In this document: in pieces, positions 36,201 through 48,200 of the stretch
Position numbering within the stretch: position 1 is the first letter of the stretch
Layout of the letters: each line of letters begins with the position of its first letter
DNA from: Liolophura sinensis
Taxonomy: Eukaryota; Mollusca; Polyplacophora; Chitonida; Chitonidae
DNA length: 64,000 nt
Reading direction: 5' to 3'
NCBI RefSeq assembly: GCF_032854445.1
Contig: NC_088295.1
Location: 26,649,385 to 26,713,384 of the forward strand
Program-made: the position numbers and the translations under genes
Notes under the pieces: generated by a model
Databases searched by the model: none
What the model saw: the letters and a program-made list of their open reading frames with translations, nothing else
Told to the model about the DNA's origin: nothing

Positions 36201-39200
36201 AAGCAGATATATTGTTTAAATTCTGAATACTGAAGAAGGGAGATAACTCACACTTCTATGAAATCAGCTCCTAGGACAGACTGAGCCACGGATGTAACCT
36301 CATATAATTTCACCTTGGAACAATAGACTACAGTATGGACAAGCCTGCAATAGAAAGAAACTGTCAGCTCTTTTAACATCAGTGAAGCAAACAAATGCTT
36401 CTACCTGGAAAAGCAAATATTCCCTTGGTTAGGGATCAAAGTCACTTAGCATTTTGTAAAGAAAAAAGCTACATTAATGAGTACCTAGCTTAACATATAA
36501 AAATACAAATAAATCATAGGAGTTAAAGGGATATAGAATCGGTGCTGATTGGCAGACAGTGGAGATAAGGTTTCTACGATTAGAATCTCCAGCATTTGTC
36601 ACGCTTGAATAAATCTGCCATACCTAAAATTCAGTTTATGCTAGGATGGACTGTTCTCTCACATCAACCAATCAGAAACAATTGCATATCCAGTAAGTAG
36701 TACACCATAGCAAAAAACTGGATCCATGAAAGCAAAGAAAAAAAGACATACTCCTGTTTATTGATAAACTTGTCATAATTTGCTACCAACTAGTTTTGTG
36801 ATTGATATATGCATGAGTCTAATTTAAAAGTAGTTTTACAAGCAAAAAGACCGGTAAAAGACTAAATTCATACGATACATGTATTAACTGCATATTTCTG
36901 CGCATATAATAAATTACCTGTTTAACAATATTTGTGCGTCACTAAACCGTTCCACAAAGGATCCCCCAACAAAGTGATCAGATAGTCGGCCCAGGGCCTG
37001 TAGTAACGACGAGAGGTCTCGTAATGTGCAGTGTAGCCTCCGACACTCATTTTCACCAGTGATACTGAGTTGTCTCCCTTGTGGAGTGCTGGCTACAAAC
37101 TGCTCTAGCCCCATGTAGATCTCTAAGTACTCCTGGAACGGGGTGTACTGTAAGTGAGAAACCAAGCTAGGATATAAACAAATTTATCTGTCATTGATAA
37201 TTTGATGTAATTTGACACAGAGCTGCAGATATACATTCTGAACATGTGAGCTCATAATTGGTGTGATCAGATTGAAGTACCTAATGAAAAACTTGTAACA
37301 AAGCTGCACTATTTGTAGTCAATGCGTACATTAAGGCCAATGATCCATCTGTACATACAGGTATCAAAAACACAAAATAAATCTGTTGGTCAGTCACACA
37401 TTAATCCTTTATTACTTTTCCATGCCCATACACTGTCTTTTAATTTCCATCAATGACCTCCTAGAGACCATTTAAGCCCGACTTACCAAAATACCAAATA
37501 TATCCGAGATATTTAATTCAGCTGCCTTAGCAACCACCTCTAGACAATGTCTCAAGTACTGCTGCCACTCTGTCTGACCCTACAACAGCAAAGAAACACC
37601 AACTGATGCCAGCGCATTATCTTCAAAGTTCAAGATGATCACTTCCTTTCCACACTGTAACTGTACTTGATGATAGCCATTTTGAATAGGAACTGGTAAC
37701 TGTAGAAGTAGGAATCCAAACATCATCTACTATTAGGAGGCAATGTTCAATCACCATTATTTTCATTTTATATTTGATTAGTACTCAAGAACTTTTCACT
37801 TAATATATGATTGTAATCAAGTTTTTCTACTGAGCAAACCACCACACTTCGCCAAGTAACCAACAAACCTGCTGATCTAGTCGCCATCCTACCAGAGAGC
37901 TGGATTTGAACACATAACCTCACCAGGCAAGATCCTGCTCGTCACAGCATGCCAGTGTTATAATCATCTGGGCCAGCAAGGGCCTGATTGAGCATTAGGA
38001 AAGCCACAAAGAAGTAAGTATGGAGAAGTATGTACTCACATCATCATCCAGAGTATCATCATCCAACTCCTCCAGAAATGTCTGATTATATCTGAACTGC
38101 ATCTTCTGTAGGATATGGCTCACTAGTGTGTGCAGGGCTTCCTTGTATCTACAACAGTCAACAAATGTACTCAAGAATATTTCACTTAAATGACGGTGGC
38201 CAGCAATAAGATGGGAGGGAACACGGCAGAATGCCACATCTCTTCGCAGGTGGCTGGCAGATCTTCCTATGTATGGCTAGAAAGGAAGCCAGCATGAGTT
38301 GGACTTGAACTCACAGCGAATGCATCTGTAAGAGGCTCCTGGGTGATTGTGCCGCACTGGAAAGTTATTAACTTTCAGCCACAGAGGCCCCTGTTTCACA
38401 TGATAAAAGTGAATTGATACAAATGCGTTTAAAGGAAAGCTGCCATGTCACCTAAAGATCTGCTTTTAAGCTCATTTTTGTAAACAAATGTGTTTGCAAA
38501 CATATAAATGCAGTGGTGAAACTAAAAATCTCACAGCGATTTTCAATTTAATAGATAAATTAAAAACTATAACATGTTAATGAGGCTTGCAGTCAAATCA
38601 TGAAATGTTGACTACATGTAAGTTTCATTTTTATCTAATTTAAGCCTGTGATAAAGAATTCCTTCACTTACTTGGACAACACCTGTTCACTGTCCATACT
38701 CCTGCCATTCATCTTAGTATGTAAATAATCCAGAAATGTGCTCCATATGTCCAGGCAGTTATAAAATCCATCCAGTGTTGGCTGTTCACAGACAGAAGAT
38801 AAAGATAAATTATTCCATATCCATCAACGATTTGTGTCATTTGATTCACCAAACTCAAGAATATATCACTTTATTCATCCATCAATGCAGGCATTAAACA
38901 TCATTACTCTGTTAGATACAATGGTCACCTTAAAGACTGGTATGTAACACCTGAACAGTAGATGTTTTCTCAAGTATGTGTCCCCCTTCAAGTCTGTATG
39001 TGCATTAACTGGGACAACAATGACTTTAACAGATCGTTCTTAAATCCACCACACCCACTTAGACAAAGAGAATGAATGAATGATTATGGTTTAACACCTG
39101 AACAGTAGATGTTTTCTCAAGTATGTGTCCCCCTTCAAGTCTGTATGTGCATTAACTGGGACAACAATGACTTTAACAGATCGTTCTTAAATCCACCACA

Positions 39201-42200
39201 CCCACTTAGACAAAGAGAATGAATGAATGAATGATTATGGTTTAACACCTGAACAGTAGATGTTTTCTCAAGTATGTGTCCCCCTTCAAGTCTGTATGTG
39301 CATTAACTGGGACAACAATGACTTTAACAAATCGTTCTTAAATCCACCACACCCACTTAGACAAAGAGAATGAATGAATGAATGATTATGGTTTAACGCC
39401 ACATCTGCAGTTTTGCAGCCACATTGTGGTGACTGACAAAGTTAATACAATAGACGTACCTGTTTCAGAGTGTACTTAAACATCAAAGCTAACAGTTCCA
39501 ACACAGGGAAGTGATCATTACTTTCACATCTCTTCAGATGAACACTGACAAACAGTCGTAAGAACTCTGTGAACTTCTCAATGTATCTGAAATATTGCGA
39601 ACACACACGTGTAAAGCAAAATATATTTACACCGTACAGGCATATAATATAGCAAAATCACACAACAAAAACAAAACACTGAATCCGGTCAGCTGGATAT
39701 ACATTGAATAATTTTTGACATAAACCGGATTCAGTGTTTTGTATAATCTCCTCTATCTGACTGGCAGAAGTATTCCTTCCATAGGCTTCAGCATGTGTAT
39801 CTTTCATATATTTATTTATTTGATTGGTGTTTCACGCCGTACGTCTACTCAAGAATATTTCACTTGTACAACGGCGACCAGCATTATGGTGGGAGGAAAA
39901 CCTTTTATCGAAGGTACGAAACCTTCATTCCTGTTTTTCTCCAAAATTATGTAAACATTCTCTACTCATAAAAGGTGACAAACTGCGTCTTAATACATGT
40001 CAATTAGTACCAATGTCAATGATGATAGGTATAGGTAAAGAAATTCAAACGAAAACCCAAATTACACTGTTTTGAGCGTTATTAGTGTTGGGCATGAATT
40101 CCATGACATTGTGCTTCGGTTAGTCTAACATGATGCATCCAATGGTCAGTTAAACTTGTACCAAGCACATCAAAAAAGTATGTACGGTAAATGATCTAAA
40201 CTTTTGCTCTAGGACTCAAAAAGTGTATTCACTGCATTGATTGTGGTTCTTACTGAGTGGGCACCGCAGGAGAGCATCAGAGGTGGTCAGGGGATTATAA
40301 TGACAGTTCAAGAATGTAATAAACAAGCTCACACTTCAATGAGCAGTTAGTCTATACTACTACCACCAATAGTTCATGTTTTCCTCCTTTTTTAATCATA
40401 ATAATTTTAGTACATGCACTCCGCAACAGTCAGATGATTTTATTATCATTATTTTGTGATAAATGGGAATTTGGGAGAAAACTGTGGAGACTACGTGACT
40501 ACCCAGTACCTTCAAACATATCCATTTTTAAACTGCATGGCTCTCCGTAAGCGTATACAAAGCTGTAGCAGAATTTAGCACACCGCAAATCTGTACCTGC
40601 AAACTAGGCCTTCCAGCAGACGAGGTCAAGATGTCAAATCGAAGCGACACCTGCACACGTCCATTTGCACCACTGCAGCTAAACATTTCTTGTTCATTCT
40701 GTCGTAATTTGAAAGACTGTCAACTTCTGCGCACATTTCATAACCGTGAATACTTTGTTCACTTAATATTTAAGCAAGTCCTCTCAGATGAAATTTTAGT
40801 CACACAGACTGGTTTTATCTACATGTAGATACAAGCCACTTACAATCACAGGACTCGAAATATCCACGTGTCTACCCATCGATCATGTGATTTTGTTGGT
40901 GCAAGGCGAAAGAATAATTTAATCTGTTGCTGGCGACACATAAATCACGTCTGGGCAAAACTGTATACAGGAAATCACAAAACTTTCTGTTTATAAAGCC
41001 AGTGATGGTGCGAACTCCTAATGTAATAACACCTCAAACAAATCCTGCCTCCCGATATTCTGGACTTGCACACAGAGCTATCGAAAAGAGGTAAAAGTAA
41101 AACACGGTAGTTTTCGGAAACCTTGCATGGAGAACTCTTCAGCAAAAGGACACTCCCAGAGGTAAAGAAACAAAATGTGTGTGTAGACCGACACATTAAA
41201 TTCCAATTACATGAACACAGGAAGCTGATGACTGATATTTCTCACTGATTTATTTACGTATTTGATTGGTGTTCTACGCCGTACTCAAAAATATTTCACT
41301 TATACGACGGTGGCCAGCATTATGCTGGGTGAAAACCGGGCTGTGAAACCCACGACAGACCTTCCCATGTATGGCTAGAGAGGAAGCCAGCATGATTTCT
41401 CATTGAAATTCATTTTTAGCTAAAATACATTTGTACACATATTCGTTGCATAATGAGGACTGTCAACAACCGTTCACCAGACAACAGCGTGAGGTGACTT
41501 TCATGTAGGCCTAATCCAAATAATCGGTTCGTCTGCAGTGTACACTGTGCATGTACACTCTTTATTTGGCACAGTCATGCCTTTAGACAGTGTTTGGAAT
41601 TTAAAAGTTTGTAATAGACATCGCCTCTCTTAATACTTTCTTGGATATCATTCATGAGTATATTCAGAGATGTACATGTGGGCCTACTAGTCGAGAAACC
41701 TGCACACCTCACTGTCAGTGACTTGACCCCACATGGCAAGAATTAGCAGCCAGAGCTGCTAGGTGCCATGCACGATAATGAAACCGGTCAGGGGGCTAAT
41801 TGCTCTCTTCTATCATCTTGCCACCAACTCAGACTGTGCGAAAGTCAACGACAGTAACTCACATGCGAAACAAATTGGGTCATTTACCATACGTGACCAT
41901 TTAGATCTGTTTTCACCCTTCTTCCGAAATATCTCAGATTATATATTATGTGTTGTCTTTCCTTTCAAACAGTGCTGTCCATACATGTGATACTCACGTT
42001 TCATCCAGTTCTGCCAGCCGGTTACCGCTGGCGTTCGTATTACTTTCCTTGGTCAGTCTCTGTAACAGGCAGAACGTCTGCTGGAACATCTGTAACAAGA
42101 AATCCTCAAACTCCTGGGGAACACAGTTCTTCGCCAATAGCTCATTTACACAGTTCATAGCCAGTACCCCTAACCCCTGAGTCTCCATACTGAAGCTACT

Positions 42201-45200
42201 GTTAGGGCTGGACTGGCGGCTAGCATGTGAGACCTCACAGCCAAATGCGGCAAAATGGAATATGGTGCTGAGTAAGGCTGGGGTGATGGTGGTAGACAGA
42301 GGGATCCAGCTGAAGTAATGGGACAGGCAATTAAGGGTGAGCACACACAGCTTGTGGGACTCTGTGTCCAGGGGCGGGAGAGCCTCGTACTGTATACCAC
42401 GCCCTGGGGAGGTGAACATGTTGCTGAGCAAGTCACCTGGAGGGAAAGGTGTACAGATATTTATGTTAGTCAACACACTTGGTTTGGATATTAAATATGA
42501 GTAAGGCATATAGTTGTTCAAACACAATTTTGACACCAAAAACCACTATATCACAAAAAGAGCACATCAGTCAATTTTAAAGCAATGTATGCAAATTCTT
42601 TAAAACAGGTTTCTGCTTCAGTGAACAAACTTCATAACTCTATGTGTTCGTTTTCAACACATAAAAAGTAGAAAAGTTATATATGCAAGACAATGTCTAG
42701 TGGCAATACATGTAATGAGTGACAAAATTTTACCTGATGCCAGTGATGAGTTAGCAAACAGAGGCATGGAGTTCTGCCTGGGTGTGGACCTATCTGAGCC
42801 ATGGGTGGGGGATGGGGGTGGGGTAGCTGCTACCAGGTGACGGTGCTTCTCCAACACAGATTCCAATATACCTGCAAACCAGCAATGCCAATCACACTAC
42901 TGTCACTTTATCCAGGATTTACTCTTGTGTACACAAGTATTTTAATGACTTAGGCTTGGTACACATCCACTTGTAGATTATAATAATGACTTACTGTGAA
43001 GTGAAAATATATATCGAGGATTTACTTTATGAGCATTCCGAGGACTCCCATCGTAGTATATCAAGGACTTGCTCTTGCATAATCATGTATATTGAAAGCT
43101 TACTGTTGAGTCTATTAAGGACTTAAAGTTAAATATATCGAGGATTTACAGTTCAGCATAGTGATGACTTACTGTTCAATCCACTGACAGTTTACACTTG
43201 AGTATATATGAGGACTTAATATAATTCAGTCTACTGACGGTTTACACTTGGGTGTATAGAGAACGTAATATAATTCAGTGTATTGACGGTTTACACTTGA
43301 GTGTATAGTGAACGTAATATACTTCAGCGTATTGACGGTTTACACTTGGGTGTATAGAGGACATAATATACTTCAGCATATTGATGGTTTACACTTGAGT
43401 GTATAGAGGACATAATATACTTCAGCATATTGATGGTTTACACTTGAGTGTATAGTGAACGTAATATACTTCAGCATATTGATGGTTTACACTTGAGTGT
43501 ATAGTGAACGTAATATACTTCAGCGTATTGACGGTTTACACTTGGGTGTATAGAGGACGTAACATAATTCAGCGTATTGACGGTTTACACTTGAGTGTAC
43601 AGAGGACTTTATATAACTCAGTATATTGATGATTTTTAATATATAGAGGACTTACAATTCCGCATATTGAGGACTTACTGTTGAGTATATCGAGGACTGT
43701 GGGTATCTGAGCCAGCAAGAGCCTCCTCAGTTCCTCTTTCCTGTCGACACTGAGGTCCTCCCTGGGTGCGGCAAGCTCCTCAGAGGTGGTTTGTAACAAC
43801 ACCACCCCCAGCTCTACACTATCAGGCTGCTGGACAAGCTGAAGGGGAAAAAATCACCACAGTTAGGTACAACTCATCAATACTAACTACTGTAGATCTT
43901 CAACTTTTTTTACAAATGCTACTTCCAGAGTAATTTATGCAGATTTTCAGTTCGATTTTAGAGACAGAACAACATTGTTTGGCTTGGGCAGTTTCAGGGC
44001 TTCACAAAAAGTACAATTTATAAATCTGCACAAACTGATGCCTGCAGAACATGTGTGAATAACCACCTTGCAAAACATGCGAAAAGGTTGAAGAATTACA
44101 GGATGTACCTCAATGAAGTCATAACTCAGTATAGGACAGGAGCAACTACATATGTATACATGAACATACAGGAAGTTTATGATTATTAAGAAAAGAGAAT
44201 GCCTGGGGCATACCATTACCCTTTGTCTAAGGCTGCATGGATGGATCCACCACATGCAATGACCCATCATCCCTTCTCGCAACAACATTACTTTTTATTC
44301 CATTTTGGGTGAAAGTGATTGTGATGCCATGACGTCAGAGAAAAATTTTACATTTGTAACCAGTGTGTGGGACATCAGATTGGCCTGTTTGCAACAATGT
44401 AAATTACAAATGGAGAAATGCATGCTCTTGACTGACAGCTCGGAAAGGTAATTCTGAATGGATCCAAGCGTGGAAACTCAATGTTTGGGGTTTATGAGTG
44501 GAGAAAAACTTGCCTGGGTCAAACCACAACCAATTTCTAAATACATGTATCCGACAAATCTCCCTATTTAAATTCAAGCCTCACTGTTCAGGGATTGACT
44601 GGCTGTACTGACCACACTCAAATATACTCTGAGTGTATCAAATGTATGGAATTTCACTGAATTTGGCTCAGTAATTTCAGAGATACAGAAAAACAAGTCA
44701 AATATGAACTCTGACCTGAGAAAGTAAATCAAATATCATGTGCACTGATGACACTCCAACACATGTGTATTCTAAGAAATCCACCAGTCAATCCATCTAT
44801 GAAGTTTCATTAAATTTGGGTTCACTATAATTTTGGAGATACCAAAAAGCAAACCAAATATTAATTCTTACCATAAGAAAGTAGGCCAGAGGTTGATCAC
44901 ATATTTTCTGGCAAAGCTTTTGGCATTTTTAGGAATGTACTGACAAACATACCAAACAATGGCAGTATCCTTTGGTTACAGTTAACTAAGAAATAAAAAC
45001 ATAGATGCATATGTTTATTATACGTATAATTTTGGACAGTGATTTTCTGTCACACTCAAGATTCCATTAATCAGTAATGTGTCAGTAACCAACCTGAAGA
45101 ATATTCATGAAAAAACTTGGGTAGAAATGAGGCCAGTCAATTCTGCCAATGTCCACTACCAACTTGACCAGTTTGTTACGGATGTAGGATGGCACCCTCT

Positions 45201-48200
45201 TGTGTTGAGATAACAAAAACTGGTTCAGTGTAGTTCTAATCTCCAGCTTATCTTGTCCATCAAATCCAACCCAGCGCTTGTTGATCAGATTCTGCAAAAT
45301 ACAATTTCCAGTGAGCAATGCAGATAAAATCTTCAAAGAGTCATTTCAAGCTATAAATTCAATACAGGCCGAGTTCATGGTGCAATGTTTACCACACACA
45401 CTTTATCTTGGCTTACCCCATCTTGGTGCAATGTTTACCACACACACCTTATTTTGGCTAACCCCATCTTGGTGCAATGTTTACCACGCACACTTTATCT
45501 TGGCTCACCCCATCTTGGTGCAATGTTTACCATGCACACTTTATCTTGGCTTACCCCATCTTGGTGCAATGTTTACCATGCACACTTTATCTTGGCTAAC
45601 CCCATCTTGGTGCAATGTTTACCATACACACTTTATCTTGGCTTACCCCATCTTGGTGCAATGTTTACCACACACACTTTATCTTGGCTAACCCCATCTT
45701 GGTGTAATGTTCACCACACACACTTTATCTTGGCTAACCCCATCTTGGTGCAATGTTTACCATGCACACTTTATCTTGGCTCACCCCATCTTGGTGCAAT
45801 GTTTACCACACACACTTTATCTTGGCTAACCCCATCTTGGTGTAATGTTCACCACACACACTTTATCTTGGCTAACCCCATCTTGGTGCAATGTTTACCA
45901 TACACACTTTATCTTGGCTTACCCCATCTTGGTGCAATGTTTACCACACACACTTTATCTTGGCTTACTCCATCTTGGTGCAATGTTTACCACGCACACT
46001 TTATCTTGGCTTACCCCATCTTGGTACAATGTTTACCACGCACACTTTATCTTGCCCCTTCTTGGTGTAATGTTTACCACACACACTTTATCTTGGCTTG
46101 CCCCATCTTGGTGCAATGTTTACCACGCACACTTTATCTTGGCTTACCCCATCTTGGTGCAATGTTTACCACACACACTTTATCTTGGCTTACCCCATCT
46201 TGGTGCAATGTTTACCATGCACACTTTATCTTGGCTAACCCCATCTTGGTGCAATGTTTACCATGCACACTTTATCTTGGCTAACCCCATCTTGGTGCAA
46301 TGTTAACCATGCACTCTTTATCTTGGCTTACCAAATCTTGAGATAATGAACTTTTTCTTACACTGAACATACAAAGAAAGACAAAACATTTCACTACACA
46401 TTCACCATACTCTTTATATTCACCACAGTTGTGCATTATCCCTCATTATCTTGAGTATTATTCAGGGCTTTCATTACCTTTGAAAACAAAACTACTGTAA
46501 TTCTTCAACTTTTTTGCATGTTTGTAAGGTGTTTATTCAGGCATTATTCTGCAAAGACTCTTAAATTTATAGTTTTTGCTAAACCCTGAAATTGGCAAAT
46601 TCAACCAATGTAGTTTTGTCTCAAAAATCTAAATCTAAATGTGCATAAATCACATTCAAAGTTGCTCTCTTATATGCGAAAAGGCTGGGAAATTAGGGTA
46701 CTCTAGAAAAGCTGCCATCTACCCAACAGAGAAATAAATGAAGTAAGACATGAACTTTTGGTCAAGTTAGCAGCAGAATGTACCTACTCAATTTTTTTCA
46801 AAAGTAGCGGGCTGAATGTAGCTGCCTTCTAATGAAACTATGATTATTTGATGCAATAAATACATTCTAACAATAATCTGTGTAAGGATCTAGCAATTTG
46901 GGTGGAGTAAAATCTTATCCGCATGCACCTCTTATCAGTCTTTTTCTTACATACCCTAAAACTGCATCTTTGGAGGCACATAAATGTCATAAAATAACAC
47001 TTTGTTGCTGAAAGTTGCATTTTCTCAATAGGATATAATCATACATGTGCTTTCCAAACAAAGGCAAAAAAATGTTTCCAAAATCAACAAAACTCTCAAA
47101 ATTGAGAAAATAAGCAAATTAGCGACCAACAAAACTCTACGTCATTTCAGGTAAATGTGGCAGCATCCATGTCATCTATATCAAAGAAAGGTTCAAGGAC
47201 AAGCACAGGGTTAAGTCTTTCAGGAGCAAATAAGAATAAGTACAATTTCATATCACCAGAGTAGTCCTACTCCTAGAGGCACAGAAGTAACCTTATTGAT
47301 TGTCAGGAACCAATGATAACATCTCAAACACGGACGCTATCTTTTCTATAAAATGTGTCAGGAAAGAAGGGGAGCTCTATGCAAATTCAGTCTTAACCAG
47401 ACGGACTGAGGTACTTGAATCTGCAGAAAATGATCCAATAATAAAACTATGAGCCCAAGGGCTGTGAAATGGGTCTACTGCTCTTCTTGTACTTTCCTTT
47501 TTCTTGTAACTAATAACAAATTGTGTTCTAGTACATTGGTCTTCTCCACCCACAAAGGACCTATCAGTTATTCTGTTTGTAATGGAGGACCTGGCACCAC
47601 CTCAATATGACATGGCTTTAAAAGAATGCATTGCACCAGAATGTCATATGATATACTGTAAGACTGTAAACATTTTCCCGAAATTTTTTTTTTGCAACTG
47701 TCATCAACATTTATATTGGTTCAGTTAGTGTGAGCATGAAAATCTTCATTATTTTTACCACTGCTGTATGTGGCAACAGATGAAGGCAACATGTCCTAAT
47801 ACATGTTTTGTTCCTTAGATTGTATACAAGTAGTTGTATCTCAACAGCAGAAATATAGCAAGGCCACATAAAATACATGTACAATTTGTCAACTTTTTTT
47901 TCAATCTTTTCAGGATGATATCCAAATGTTCATCACATATTGCAAATATAATTAACAGCTCATTCCACAATTTAACAGATAACTTCTTCCACGGACCATG
48001 AAAAACTTTGTGTGATAAGTTTGTTGGCATTCACGCAGTTAGGAAGATCAAGTCTTCGGCAGTAACCCAAGGGTCAAGCAGTGCTACAGATAATTTTCAG
48101 AGGTAGTGCGGTACTCTCTACTTTTCCAAGAGAGGGAGTACCGGGTAAGCCTCCTCCTGTACACATTTTCTTAAATACTCAACAGTTCACTATTTGGGGT

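Noticed and set aside
45278-46306. Open frames of 137, 299 and 153 codons on the plus strand
   Set aside because: They are translations of the 46-bp minisatellite in shifting frames. They lie in an XPO6 intron and have no gene-like features.
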